Shown one piece after another: positions 11,231 through 24,101 of a DNA stretch of 64,000 bases (positions are counted from its first letter, which is position 1; every line of letters starts with the position of its first letter). The DNA lies in assembly GCA_949128115.1 (NCBI GenBank), contig OX421968.1:54949423-55013422 (forward strand), given 5' to 3'. The translations under genes were made by a program, and so were the position numbers. The notes under the pieces were generated by a model, which saw only the letters and a list, made by a program, of their open reading frames with translations, was not told the DNA's origin and ran no database searches. Source of the stretch: Anaspis maculata. Taxonomy: Eukaryota > Arthropoda > Insecta > Coleoptera > Scraptiidae.

Positions 11231-13060
11231 ACGTACCCATCCATAGAAAAAGCCGCTAAGAGGAAAGGGGTAGATACCCCTACTATAAAGTGGATACAAT
11301 CCATGCTTGTAGACAGAAAGGTTACGGCAGGCCTTGGAGGAGAGTCTGTCACAGTCATTACGGGAAAGGGGTGTCCACAGGGTGGAATACTATGGCCCCT
11401 CCTGTGGTGTGTTGTGGTGGATGGACTGCTCGAAAGGCTGGCGGACCAGGGATACAGCTGCTACGGCTATGCTGATGACATCGCAGCCGTTGTCAGGGGA
11501 AAGTTCGATGGAACGACTTCGGCCTTGACACAAAATGCGATCAACATCATCAACCAATGGTGTTTGGAGGAGGGCTTCAGTATTAACCCAACCAAAACCA
11601 TAATAGTTCTGTTCACACGCCGCAGCAAACTGACTGCTCCGGTACTAAAGGGAATAAAAATTGAGTTCTCTGAAGAGGTCAAATATCTGGGCATCATCCT
11701 AGATAAGAATCTCACTTGGAACTCACATCTTAACAAAACCATTGGAAAGTCCACAGCGGCCCTTTTCACATGCCGCAAACTTTTTGGAAGGACTTTGGGT
11801 CTACAACCAAGTATGATCCATTGGTCGTACACCACGGTTGTAAGACCCATTGTGACGTATGCCTCACTGGTCTGGTGGACCAAAACGAAAGAAATGACAA
11901 GTCAACAGAAGCTACAAAAGCTTCAAAGACTTGCCTGTCTAGGTATTACTGGAGCGATGTTCACCACTCCTACAGCAGCAATGGAAGTTTTACTAGACCT
12001 ACTTCCACTGCACAAGCAGGTAGAAAAAGAAGGTTTAATGAGCGCCCTCAGAATAGGACCCAGAGGCCTAAAACGAGGGCACATGAAAGTGCTGGACGCA
12101 ATGAGGGAGGAATTTCTCTTGAGTCCAACAGACTCTATGCCGGTTGAGTACAGCTTTAATGCCAACTATGAAGTGGTCATAAGAGACCGCCAGGAAAGCT
12201 TCCGAGCATTGGCTCAACTGCCAAAAAATCACCTAATCTGGTACACAGACGGGTCCATAAGAGAAGAAGGAGCCGGAATAGGCATATATGGCCCAAAATA
12301 CAGGGAATTATTGCCTTTAGGTCGGTCACTTTCTATTCTTCAAATTGAAATTCTGGCGATAGATAGATGTGCCCAAGTCTGCCTATCTAGGCGGTACGAA
12401 GGAGCAAGAATCTGCATTGCCACAGATAGCCAAGTGGCTCTAAGGCATCTGAAAGCCTACGACTGTGAGTCAAAAACCACCTGGAACTGTAAACAGTCAC
12501 TTATACAACTGGCAAAGAGCAACAAACTCACTTTGGTGTGGGTACCTGCTCACCAGGGTATAAAGGGAAACGAAGAAGCGGACGCTCTCGCGAAAAAAGG
12601 GGCTCAAACAACATTTATCGGACCGGGGCCCTCAGGTGGGATGCCGATATCCCTAATAAAGGGAGAAGTCGATAAATGGGAAAATAGGCAGAAAATTGCC
12701 TACTGGAATCACACTCCAGGCCAAAGACAAGCCAAAAGGCTTATTGCGCTCTCAAAGATGAAAACGCAACTCATCCTCTCGCTCTCAAAGAGCGAATTGA
12801 GACTGCTCACAGGTCTACTCACCGGACATTGCGAGGTGAGATACCACCTGCACAATATGGGTAAGGAACACTTAACCATGTGCACCCGCAGACATCAGGG
12901 GCAAGTCTCCCAGAGAAATCATCACCTTTGTGAAAGAAGGTGACTTCCTGGGAATGAAGTAGAAGTATGGTAACGCACAAAAGACCTTACAGGTCGCAGT
13001 GCAGAAAGATTCCTTCGAGGCCAAACGACCACATCTAATAATAATAACAATAATAATAAT
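11231..13060 (+). mobile_element. 5'-truncated LINE with RT and RNase H (I/Loa-like)
   Basis: A 7-bp duplication, AACCTAC (11224-11230 and 13061-13067), flanks the insertion, and a (TAA)n tail marks the 3' end. The foldback arm is continuous across it. The frame is open from the very first base to 12943, so truncation fell within the RT. RT motif B reads GCPQGGILWPLLW, and motif C YADD is at 11467-11478. The RNase H domain keeps all its acidic residues: YTDGS at 12242, the Glu in QIEILAID, ATDSQ near 12420 and PAHQGIKGNEEAD near 12547. RNase H plus a TAA tail point to the I or Loa groups. The frame breaks near 12880, before the final knuckle. It is the youngest-looking LINE here. Confidence 0.82.
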
Positions 13061-13248
13061 AACCTACAAAGTTTGTCGACTAAAACCTGGACCACCCTGT
13101 ATATAAAGCATCTTCCCAGCACATTGGGCTGCTGTATAGCAAAGAATACAATACAAATCAATCAATAAACATAAAAGAGTTCATAGAATTGACCGCGTAT
13201 AAATACTTAAGCATAGTAGTACAGGAAAAATAGTAAAAAAATCGGCAA

Positions 13249-14757
13249 AACCTCGGAATAAATATGGACGTCATGAAAATTTGGCATTCTGTTCAAAATT
13301 GAGTGCTCTACATCATATCCAAAATCGCCAAAAATCGCACCCGGGGGTTTTGAGTTATTGGAGGGGGGGTAAAAAATTACAGGTAAAAATGGAGGGGATG
13401 GAACCCGTCAATCCATTGGATGCGAATACATTATAGTTCGACGTATCATATCCCCTAGATACCATTTTGGCACAAAAAGTGTCCATCATTGTTGAAGGGG
13501 AGTAGTGGGGGGGCGAAGCTCTGCTAGGTGGTCCATTTTGTTTTTCTGGCCATGTAGAACCGATCACGACAAGTTTGGTATCTTTTCCGACTGAATTCAA
13601 TCTCCTGAACTCGTATCCGATGTGTAAATTCGGATGAAAACAAGTTTGAACAAGTTAACTTGAGAAAACTTGTTTTTTCTTTGACAATTTTGACGAATTT
13701 TTTTTTTTACTGTTGGAGGTGTTTATTTTTAGAAAATTTCCAGGGACCATTAAATTGAAATGTATTCTTCACATAAATCATCCACTCGATGTTTAATTTT
13801 GTTTCTCGAGTTTAAAAAGTCGATTTGAACTTGAGCCAGCACGACGCGTCGTCTACTACTGACCAGAACACTACAGCATGCACCTTTAAATGAGAACACC
13901 TCAAACTATTGAAGAAATAACAACTCATCTTTGAAAATTGGAGGATTTGTGCAGAACTAAATTCCCTGTAACATGGACAAAATCGCCATGAATCGCAATG
14001 CAGGATTTTGAGTTATTCGAGGAGGAGGATAACACTTTGACAGGATTCATACTCTGAACTGTTACCTCTCCACTTAAATAACTCAAAACCCTGCAGTGCG
14101 ATTTATGGCGATTTTGTTTATGTTATAGAAAATTTAATTTTCCACAGATCCTCCAATTTTCAAAGATGAGTTGTTATTTCTTCAATAGTTTGAGGTGTTT
14201 TCATTTAAATGTGCCTGCTGTAGTGTTCTGGTCAGTAGTAGACGACGCACCGCGCCGGCTCAAGTTCAAATCAATTTTTTAAACTCGATGAACAAAATTA
14301 AACATCGAGTGGATGATTTCTGTGGAGAATACATTTCAATTTAATGGTCCCTGGAAATTTTCTAAAAATAAACACCTCCAACAGTAAAAAAAAAATTCGT
14401 CAAAATTGTCAAAGAAAAAACAAGTTTTCTCAAGTTAACTTGTTCAAACTTGTTTTCATCCGAATTTACACATCGGATATGAGTTCAGGAGATTGTAATT
14501 AGTCGGAAAAGATATCAAACTTATCGTGATCGGTTCTACATGGCCAGAAAAACAAAATGGACCACCTAATGTATTCGCATCCAATGGATTGACGGGTTCC
14601 ATCCCCTCCATTTTTACCTGCAAATTTTTACCCCCCCCCCCCCTCCAATAACTCAAAACCCCCAGGTGTGATTTTTGGCGATTTTGGATATGTTGTAGAG
14701 CACTCAATTCTGAACAAAATATCAAATTTTCAGGACGTCCATATTTTTTCCGAGGTT
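13249..14757. mobile_element. Foldback element, about 1.5 kb
   Basis: Left-arm blocks AACCTCGG, GGACGTC, GAGTGCTCTACA, TTTTGAGTTATTGGA and GATGGAACCCGTCAATCC reappear inverted at 14570-14757, and inner blocks pair up to a centre near 14040. The left arm has an extra segment (about 13434-13540) lacking on the right. A G-run (13362) and a C-run (14630) are opposite each other. No protein is coded. Confidence 0.75.
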
Positions 14758-14796
14758 GAAATCTATCTTTCTTGTACTATAGATAGAATGCAAATG

Positions 14797-15894
14797 AAAC
14801 TGCTCGACAACGAAGTTGTCGGTATCGGAAAAATGGTTCGACTTTGGAGGTCAATATCTTCCGATTGCCGATTGCGATTTCCATTTTGTTTGTTGCGTTA
14901 ACTAGCTTAATCTTTCCGTAACCCATCATATAATAATGAATGTTGACAAACTTCATGTAAATTTTCTACAGGGTGATGTGTAAAATGGTGCAAAGTTGCA
15001 ACGACTTCATCGTACCCTTATTTTCCCAAAATAAATTATTTCAATATTCTAATACAAAAATCGTTGAATAATGTGGTGTCTTGTCTCGAAACGGTTTTGG
15101 AATCACCCAGATTGGAAGTCGAACATTGAAGATATAAATTTTTATGTTGAATGTTGCAGATTTACGAAACTCAGGCATAGCACAAACACAAAAAGTATAA
15201 CGCCCGGGGGGGACTTGACTTCACTCGGAAACTGAAGTTTCACTTCGTTACCATGGCAGGGGCTTACACTTGCAAACAGAACATGTTTCACATCTAAATT
15301 TCTAATGAAATTCTGACGAAATTCAACGTAAGTCTTGCTCAGTGTCAACATCCGTTCATCAAAAGTGATTTAATCTCGCGTGTCAACAAGGCAAATCTGT
15401 AACATTCAACATGAAAATTTGTATCTCCAATGTTAGATTTCAAATCTGGTTAAATCCCATACCATTCCGAGATATACACCACACTTCATGATTTTTGTAT
15501 TAGAATACAAGGCAACAACAAGGCAAATCTGTAACATTCAACATGAAAATTGGTATCTCCAATGTTAGATTTCAAATCTGGTTAAATCCCATACCATTCC
15601 GAGATATACACCACACTTCATGATTTTTGTATTAGAATACATAAAAAAATGTTTTTCGACAAATGGGGGTACGATGAAGTCGGTGCAATTTTGCAACATT
15701 TTACGTATCACCCTGTAGAAATTTTACATGAAGTTTTTCAACATTCACCTTCACAGGTCAGGTTACGGAAACATTAGGCTAATTACACAACAAACAAAAT
15801 GGAAATCACATTCGGCAATCGGAAGTTATTGGTCTGCAAAGTCGAACCATTTTTCCGATACCGACAACTTCGTTGTCACGTTGTCCAGCAGTTT
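14797..15894. mobile_element. AAACTGCTGG palindromic element, copy 1
   Basis: The left end AAACTGCTCGACAACGAAGT and the right end GTTGTCCAGCAGTTT are inverted. The arms share TTCCGATTGCCGATT and TTGCGATTTCCATTTTGTTTG. Each arm also contains an internal mariner-like terminus, TACAGGGTGAT (about 14978) and ATCACCCTGTA (about 15707), followed by AAAATGGTGCAAAGTTGCAA and its inverse. The centre holds a 132-bp tandem duplication. Related copies are at 34496-35557, 39340-39917, 3600-4856 and 48650-48880. Confidence 0.78.
15386..15650 (+). repeat. 132-bp tandem duplication
   Basis: GGCAAATCTGTAACATTCAA begins at 15390 and again at 15522, and the following 120 bases are almost identical in the two copies. 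The single-copy form is seen in the related element near 35190. Confidence 0.85.
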
Positions 15895-15989
15895 ATAAAC
15901 TATTTTGTATAAATGGTGTCGCAACATATGCATAGATCTTTTCAGTGTTACTGATGGATGGCCACAGATTTGCAAAATTTAGACGTAGA

Positions 15990-16370
15990 AATTCTAAATT
16001 TCAAACAAAACTCCCGAAATATTGAGGTTATAGTTCCGCTGGCTCAATATTAGTCCCAAAACTGTTATATATTTGAGGCCATAAAGTTTTCTGAAAAACG
16101 GAATAGTTGGTTCATATTTTTTTTGTTTTCCATATGTTTTCCAGTCTCTCTTGGTTGTTCCTTGCTTGTTTCGAATCGAATAGTTTGATCCGTTATCCAA
16201 CCAATGCTTTTTTTCTGATGTTTGTGGCCAAAAGCTTCAAAATTGTAACATCGGTTTTTAAAAGGTACCGTACATCGATATCAAACAGGTTTTCTAAATT
16301 AATTAAATCTCTTGAAAAAGCGACGTTCGCCTTTTCTTTTCCTCAATTTTCGAAAATTTCAAACTGATTG
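15990..16370 (-). pseudogene. R2-like endonuclease C-terminal relic
   Basis: On the minus strand the frame 16200-15994 reads KKYEPTIPFFRKLYGLK, then VLGL. This parallels the R2-like element at 9080-9160 (RIYEPTIPFFKEKYDL, then VVGLL). Upstream bases to about 16370 are decayed. It is an independent relic of the same retroelement family. Confidence 0.55.
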
Positions 16371-16605
16371 AGTAAAAATGCGACATTATTACATTTCTGG
16401 TATCCAAAAAATAAGATGCAAAATCCGATAAAAATACGCAAAAGAAAGTTTTCAGTAAGAAAACCACAGCTGTATATCATACTCAGGAGCATCACCAAAG
16501 AACAAATACAGTTTCACATCAAATCATAGCAGGCTTGCAGCAATTTAGTTTGGTTCATCATTTATCAGAATCGGATCATAAATAACGACACTACTAACTA
16601 CTATA

Positions 16606-17144
16606 CTGGTCACAATTTGAAGTGGGACACCCAAAAAATTGTTCGATTTTTGTACTCCGTCAATCTCTTGAAAATCATCAGATTTTGAAATAACTTACAC
16701 CAACTCCAAGAACAATCCTCCTACTTTCACCATCTGCAAGTGCCTGTTACCTTGTGACAGCGATGTGCTCAATACAGGGTGGTGAAGGATCCCTTGCAAT
16801 TTTGTACTTTTTTGAAATACGAACAATTTTTTAATTATATTTAAAGTATGAGCAATGAAAATGAACGGAGCAAAATATTTCAATAGAGAGTTGGACCTGG
16901 TCTGGACCGCATCACTTTTTGGTAGGGTCTAAACATGCCTTTGAATAAAATTACAAGACATTCTTTATCATCCTGCATTAAACATATCGCTGCCACAAGC
17001 CAACAAGCACTTGCAGATGGTGAAAGTAGAAGGATTTATCTTGAAGTTGGTGCAAGTTATTTCAAAATCCGATGATTTTCAAAAAATTGACGGAGATTAA
17101 AACCCGAACAATTTTTTGGGTGTCCCACTTCAAATTGTGACCAG
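16606..17144. mobile_element. Foldback element, about 540 bp
   Basis: The left end CTGGTCACAATTTGAAGTGG, preceded by TA, mirrors CCACTTCAAATTGTGACCAG at the right end. Inner arms also pair (GACACCCAAAAAATTGTTCG; CACTTGCAGATGGTGAAAGT). A CAGGGTGGTGAAGGAT segment near 16775 may be a further small insertion. Confidence 0.7.
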
Positions 17145-19399
17145 TGTTAATACAGCTGTGGCCGTTTTTTATGCAGGTCTCTGTACATTGAAAGCATCAG
17201 TGTTGGGGATCTTTTTGTTATTTTAGGTCATCTGCAAAGCAGCACAAAAATATTTTTAGTCTCAGGCTCATGTTCTCCATATTATGATAAAAAGCAAATG
17301 AAGCCGCTTGAAAATTGAAAGAATGACAAATTTACGTCAAGCTCGCACATGAGGTTTATTAGATGGCTGGAGTTTTTTACTTGGCCAGGAATATTCGCGA
17401 TTTGTCCCTGAACGACAATAGGAGTTGTATAGTGGACGAAGAGTTTGATTTCTTCTGGAGTTTCGTATACTAGCGTGTGTGTATCTGGCGGTGTAGTAAT
17501 GCGAATTTTTATCTGCGTCAAGTGGTGCAAGTTATGTGCGTTGTGTGATTGTGTAGGAGACCTAAAATAAAATGTGTAATATAACTTTTCCCCCCCCAGA
17601 TAAGATTTATCTTATGCGGTGATAAATTTATTTTGTTACTAAAGGGGATGCGCCGGATGTTCCATGTAATAAGCATGTTTAATCAGGTGGGGACTAGTGG
17701 GGAGTGTATTTAGAGCTGGACATAATTATTGTGCTGAATATTTATAAGCTAAATCAGTGGCAGACAATGCAAAAATAACAGAACATAGCAGACGTCGGTG
17801 TTCTCAAAACTAGGAGTAGCATGACGATTAGCGTAGTCAGCGCTATGGCAAAATAGGATAATGTCGGAGGCTCGGAGGGCGAAGTTTGGTGCTTTGGCCG
17901 TAACATACGTCGATTGAGTCGTGTAAATGTCAATAAAATCAACGGTTTGTAAAAAACGATCTACATTTTATTACTTCCAGACTTCTCCTCGGGCTAATAC
18001 CCATCATTATTTTTTCTGGAATAGATACATTAAATAATTTGCATTATGAAAAAAAAATTGATGAAACAAGAGCACCAACAGTGGAGCCGTTTCGGCGATT
18101 ATACCAAAATTCAATTTTGTATCGTCTTTGTAAATTTACCGGAAATGAATAGGCATCACCAGTAACGCAAGGCGATAACAGCTCTGCCTCTGGGCTGTGC
18201 GATATCGAGGGATGCGGGAAATGCAAAAAGTGACCGCACATTATCCCAACTTTATTTTACTCGAGACGAACAAAGTTCCGTCTCGTCTAAGAAACTCGAT
18301 CTAAGTGATCGGATCGGATTAAAGGCGTGTCGAAAAACGCTTTTGAAGTGATCCTTTTGAACACAGGATCCGAAGTATAACACTATCAAATGCTAGGCTT
18401 TCTAAACCATGCTATGATAAAGTGAAGCCTTTGTGTGGAGATTTCATCTACTTGATGGTGATCTACGTTTGATGTGTGCGTGTGTATTATTGCGGGCCGG
18501 GAGTCTCGAGTCCCAGATATCAGGCCTAGACGGTCCAGACAGCGTCAGCTTCAGCTCTCCTTATACAACCCCAAAGAGCCGAAACCAGAACTTCGCTCGC
18601 GTGCATGCATCAACCGTGAAGTTAACGGGAGACTTCGTTCAAGTCGGAATTGATGAGAGTCGTTAGTAATATAATACTCGTAGTAGGTAGTAATAATATT
18701 GTTTGTTTTCCATTCACACCAAGTAAAACATCATTCAGTCAACAGGGAGTGGTCAAAAAAGAAATTTGGCGTATCATCGGTACAACACTCGAAGACAGCA
18801 TAACAGTGTCACCCCTTACAACCATAGGATCGGTGGTTTCAGCAGCGTTTCAACATTTGGGCAAACAAATTTTACATTGTTCTTCCAGAGGAGGGTACTA
18901 AGTAAGAGCTTGACTCTGACTCAGTTGAAAAGCAAAACTGAAGTGTAAGCATATTTTATAGTTGGGATGAATATGAATATCTTGAACATTTTGGTTTTTT
19001 GTGGTCAATATGCTCATTATATAATTTGTATTGCTTGACGTGTACAAACTTTGGGATACGTAAAAATAGATTATGATTATGATGATTAAAATATAAATTG
19101 AAAGAATATAGGTACACTAACGGAAATAGCAATAAGCAAATCCGGTGCCATTGCCATTCAGCTTTCTTATAAGCCAGGAAACTGATCTTTCACGACACTT
19201 TGTACAAGACCAACAAAAAACCAAAAGAAAATTGAAATTATACACATCAAATTGCAGCCTTCATCATATATAGCAAACTGAATCTGACGCTCTACTCGCC
19301 CAACCAACTACCGGAACTCAACTGTCACATGAACGCCTAAAAAATTCACGGCTGGACTCTGTTTTATGCTCTGACCATTGAACCTGACAAGTAGACTAA
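17145..19399. other. Intron, nothing recognised
   Basis: No exon, RNA gene or clear repeat is seen. A short C-run occurs at 17591-17597. Open frames are short and lack family signatures. Confidence 0.45.
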
Positions 19400-19526
19400 C
19401 GGCTCGATACCAAGTTGGGGCTGAGACCGCCGTAAGTGCGGTTACTATAGCAACGGCCAATCAGACTGCTCTATTTGGCAAGTTACGCCGTCCTAACTTT
19501 TGCGCCTGCAACTTGGTATCGAGCCC
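19400..19526. mobile_element. Harbinger-like MITE, copy 1
   Basis: CGGCTCGATACCAAGTTG and CAACTTGGTATCGAGCCC are terminal inverted repeats of a 127-bp unit. The flanks are TAA and TTA, similar to the TWA duplications of PIF/Harbinger elements but not identical here. A second copy is at 37317-37454. Confidence 0.7.
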
Positions 19527-21832
19527 TTAGATTAGCTCTCTTGAGACAAACAAGATCAGGTCAGTTTTAGTAACATTCAACTTCAGGCCGTTAAGTCACA
19601 GAACTGGAGCATGTCATCAATGCATGAGTTGGTCTTTTGGCTGAGGTCCATGAGAATAGGTAATTTTGGATTGACTGCATTATTCATATTATGTAACCGT
19701 CGATGTGTCCGTTCGGGCTGGTTCGGCTATTCCGAGTGAAGACTAGTATATTATTATACGAGTTTTATTCAAGACGTAATATTGCCACGCGACTGGTTTT
19801 GGGGCACGACGAGCTTGCGAGGACTACTTATTACTCTCATATCACATCACACCAGCATCGTTTTAGCATATCGATTGGTCTGCCATATCCCCAATATCTC
19901 CCAGTCTTTCTAAAAAATACACTGCTTTGACCACACACATGGTATTCGGCATCGGCAACATGAAGAATTGAAGATGCGTCCCGGCCTAGTTACATGACCT
20001 CGTTCTATTGCACCCTGGTGGATTCAGAATCGACGCAATTAGAATCGGATCAGGCATCTGGGGCTCAAGCAAGGGAGGATGTATCGCGGAACGACTTGGA
20101 TGGACTTCATCAACTCCACGGCTATTACGTTTTTCCGCCCGTTCTGCGTTCCCCCTGAGTCTCACGTGTATTCGTGTTAAATATTTCCCCCTGTTAATCT
20201 AATTTTAAGCGTCGTTCCTTTTAACTCTCACCGCAATTGATTTATTGCAAGGATCGACGGATCCTTCATTTAAGAACACACATTACACAGACGGAATGGT
20301 TTTATTCAAATTGTGCGAACTTCGACGAGTCGATGACACCGGTACATCAAAGTCGTCTTATCTGACAACAAGCCGCGTTTGGTAAAGGAGCACGTGTTGC
20401 GCATTCCCTCCGATGTATGTTAGCTATGCTGTTCCTTTTGACCAGAATGTGAAAGAAGAATCTCGACGAGCAGACATCGATTGTTACTACAGCCGTAGCT
20501 GCGGATCTCGTGGGTGATATAGATGTTTCAAAATAATGTGCATCCCAGACGCACAGTGGGACGAATGGCTACATTGACTGGACAAAAGTATTCCGATCCA
20601 ATTTTCAAATTCAGAGCGGGTTCAAATCCTGGCGTCGGAATTTTTTTTTTCAAAATTTTCTTGAAGAAGCTTGCTCAAGTGTTATACTTTTTTTTCAAAG
20701 TAGTTTTTATGAGCTACAATACCACGAAGTTTCATTTAATTATGATCAGTTTTGTAGAAATTATCTCGTGTTTCGATTTCAACACGCATGGCCATGAAAA
20801 AATAGTTTAGGCAGTAACTGGCAGCCAATTTTTTGTACACATGATCAGGAAGGATCAATCTGTTCAGTAAAACAAGAAAATCATTGGAAGTTCGTGGAAG
20901 TTTTTGATAACAAGCTTCCAAAGTTTGACAAACATTTTCTGAACGTGAGTCATAAAGTTAATGTGGACCAGAAAGAGTGAAATATACATGAGTTTCTGAT
21001 GAATAAGACCAAATTACCTCTGTTATGGACGTCCATTTCATGAAATGAAGCCACTTTTCAAAAATGTATTACAGTTTTTGAGCTGAGATCGTCAAAATCT
21101 CGATGAACCCAATTTCTGAATAAATGGTATATCAATGTTTACTGATCTGTTAAAGTCGTTGCATTTGTTTCAGTACCTGTCTATCATGATTTTTAATACA
21201 CTACAGGTATTGGGAATAGAACCAAAAGAATATACATCAAATCCCAGTATCTTGCATTTCTTGACTTTTGTCCAGCTAGAATGATGATTTAGCCCACTGT
21301 GAGACGGTCGCGAAATTTGACATTTGAATTGAAGGTAATTCTTTTGGTAAGCCAAATCGAGCGCTCAACATTACAAGTGATCGTCAATTTGAAAATATCA
21401 AAAGCAATATTTCTAACTCAAATGTCAAATTCAGCGGCCACCTAGATGCACAATATTTTTAAACAACCTGTACTTGCTATACTAGACTGGACTGGACTTT
21501 CGAACGCAACGTTCTGAATCTAGGTCAGGAAACGCCGTTTTCCCATTTAACATCCTACTTTTGTTATTGTGCTTCATCTTATTTTTGAGTAAATAGTCTG
21601 GGTCTTGTAACAGTAGTCTAATTGCGATGTTGAATTCCAATAATTTCCTAACACAGCTAAGTACCTTGGTTTGTATGGCATGATTAAAGAAAGTATTCAT
21701 GAAGTTATTTGATTGATATTGACTTAGTTTAGTCGTATAGGCCAGGCCATACAGGCCTGAGTAAGGCGGACAGCTGATCAAATTCAGCTGATCAAATTCA
21801 GCTCATCAAATTCTATAGAATGTCTCTGAGAG
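19527..21832. other. Intron; one short tandem repeat
   Basis: Three copies of a 14-base unit, CAGCTGATCAAATT, lie at 21771-21812. A weak B-box-like motif, GGGTTCAAATCC, at about 20620 has no tRNA fold around it. Nothing else is recognised. Confidence 0.5.
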
Positions 21833-22235
21833 CTTGTTTACGCGAGGCTTAGCAGATATTTTAACAGTGGTTAGTTAGGAGTGTTTACGCGCGCCGACCA
21901 AAATGACAGCCGACAGCCCCTTAACCTAGGCCGCTATTCTTGAATCGTGTGAGAAAAGTCCCTGGCAGTAAAATACATTCCGCAGTACACTTCTGTAGTG
22001 AAAGTTGCCTGAAAACCACGATTTTAGGCAACATTCGCTACATCAGTGTACTGCGGATGGGCATGAGCGTTTACGTGCGATTGCCAACACTTGTTTGCTT
22101 ACTAAATGCAATTTAAAATCACATTTAGCTAAGCTTAACAGCTGTTGCGAAACTTGCGTTTAGAGGTGTTTATGCGGACGATAACATTGATGTTACGGAC
22201 CTTAACACCAGCTTTAAACCTCGCGTAAACAAGGC
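21833..22235. mobile_element. MITE with nested hairpin
   Basis: CTTGTTTACGCGAGG and CCTCGCGTAAACAAGG are inverted at the ends of a 403-bp unit. Inside, 21980-22056 folds on itself: CCGCAGTACAC...GTGTACTGCGG, with AGTTGCCTGAAA opposite TTTTAGGCAACA. Confidence 0.65.
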
Positions 22236-23441
22236 CTGAGATTTTATTCTAGGCTCTGGGCCACCAGCAATCCTATGAACCGGTTGTTTCACCGGTTGTT
22301 TCGATACAGATTGTCTTTGGCTCAGTGTTCGTTGGACCTTATGATTGTCAACCAGGTATACGTGGGCATGCACAAGGAAATGAGCGGAGGGTGCCAGCCA
22401 AGAGAATATCAGGGTGGTAAGCAAAATGCAAAACCAGCGTCGCACTCCCGTGTTTTCGCTTCGGATTAGCGCGGAAAGCGAGCGTACCCCACATTTGCAG
22501 ATGTAGCTTAGTTAAACGTCGAAACGGAACAATTAACGCTAGTTTGTATTTACGTTTGCGGTGCATATGTGTGTGAGCGTGTGAGGTGGGTGTGTTGATG
22601 GGTGGGTGAGTGGGTGGGTATGTGTGTGTGTGTGTCTGGTGAATGTGTACAAGTTGCAACCAAGGGCCAAGGAAGGATTCAAACTCAGAGCCTGCGTTGC
22701 GACGCCTAAAGGTTGGCGCTCGTGTGTTTGCACTCGGTTTTACGATTATTAGTCGACTGTCTCGCCCCCGTTGTCTCTTCCCGACTACTGCGGTGCATGT
22801 CAAAGTTATTGGTATTTATCCACCACCATCGAATGCATCAAATCAAGTCCGAATGCACCGTCTTTGCTCTTCCATACAATACAGCACACAGCCCAATACT
22901 GGAATCCAACGATCAGCGATGACCGGAGGTTTCTCAACCTGTGGTTTGCCCTCTGAGCTGGTTTACAATACGATACGAAGGCCTCTCGTCGTAGACTGCA
23001 TGGGGTTTATACCGAGAAATTGTGTAGAGACCGTCAGCGTCAGAGATCGTCGTATTTCACAAAAAATAGAAATTCGATATTACCGCAAGCCAGAGATAAT
23101 AATTAAAACATACACGACGCTATGAAGTTTCTGTAGATGCAGAATGTCCATTAAGAAGGGGCCGAAGGCTTCCTTCCTTGTGCACTAACGGAAGCTCGGT
23201 GGTGCGGGAACACCAGAAAAAATTCCAATAATTTTTCTCCCCGGGTGCGGAACCCAAACAGGTGTATTTTACCCAGTGTGACGTCTAATGGGGCTCAAGC
23301 CTTCGGTATACTAAATCGATGATTTACACGATGTTGTATCTACTGGATTCGCATACAATATGTGTAACAAAAAATAGGGTATAGGTAAAATACACACATG
23401 CAAAATAAACCATGGCGATATCTACATATACAGGTGTCCCT
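22236..23441. other. Intron; low-complexity GT stretch and possible SINE
   Basis: A GT/GGGT-rich stretch at 22566-22636 precedes, on the minus strand, a B-box-like TGAGTTTGAATCCTTCC (22670-22690). This may be a decayed tRNA-derived SINE with a (CA)n tail, but the fold is not convincing. No exon is recognised. Confidence 0.35.
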
Positions 23442-23773
23442 GTATATCATATTCGGAGACTACATGAAAAATGCTACAAAGTGTGATTTCCAAATGGCTT
23501 GGCACTCTTCAGCTGATTCGAAAATAAAATTAATAACTGACATTTTTTCAGGAATATTTTCAAAAATTTCAGTTCAGATCAGTCAAACATCATTCTAGAT
23601 GGTCAAACAAAGTCACCATTTCAATTCTGGTGTTCTAAATAACCAAGGATAACTCAGGAGAATCTTCTGAAAACATGAGTTTGGTAATGAAAATATTCTT
23701 GAAAAAGAGTGACAAACAATTATTTAGGAATCGCATTTTGTAGCGTTTGTCATGTAGTCTCTGAATATGACAT
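23442..23773. repeat. Small inverted-repeat element
   Basis: TCATATTCGGAGACTACATG near 23447 is opposite CATGTAGTCTCTGAATATGA near 23751. Inner parts also pair (GCTACAAAGTG / CATTTTGTAGC). Confidence 0.6.
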
Positions 23774-24101
23774 CAGATTTTGAATAAAATCAATACATTA
23801 TGACTTTTTCACCAGAAACTTGAAGAACAAAGTTTTGAGTACGGTTCTGTATTCTTCTTATAAATGGATAGGGCGCTACAAAGGCCCCTGGTTTAAAATA
23901 CATATGCTCAGTTTCAATCGATTTTCTTCGTGAGATATCTGCTCAACTGGCAACTCGGCTGATCAAATTTTTCGGTTGAACATGTACTCGTATATCAGAA
24001 ACGGAGGACATAAGGGAAAATTCGAATGTAGATTCTGATTTGCCTCGATGAAGTACATCTACCCTTAAGCTATGTCGGTAACTTCGTGGGACACCTCTAT
24101 A

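Larger units (their letters stand above)
5899..13099. mobile_element. Foldback element with about 750-bp arms enclosing retroelements
   Basis: TA flanks both ends. The left end CAAGGTGGTCCAGGTTTTAG and the right end CTAAAACCTGGACCACCCTG are inverted. The arms run 5899-6660 and, reversed, 10680-11230 plus 13061-13099. The left arm holds an extra, partly GC-rich segment at about 6411-6585. The right arm is split by a LINE (11231-13060). The core, 6665-10680, is a decayed R2-like retroelement with a second LINE in its 3' end. The GGTGGTCCAGGTT head is shared with the smaller foldback at 54184-55222, which suggests mariner-type ends. Confidence 0.75.

Noticed and set aside
22348..22803. A 151-codon minus-strand frame
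   Set aside because: It runs through the GT/GGGT low-complexity tract (His/Thr/Pro-rich) and has no recognisable domain.
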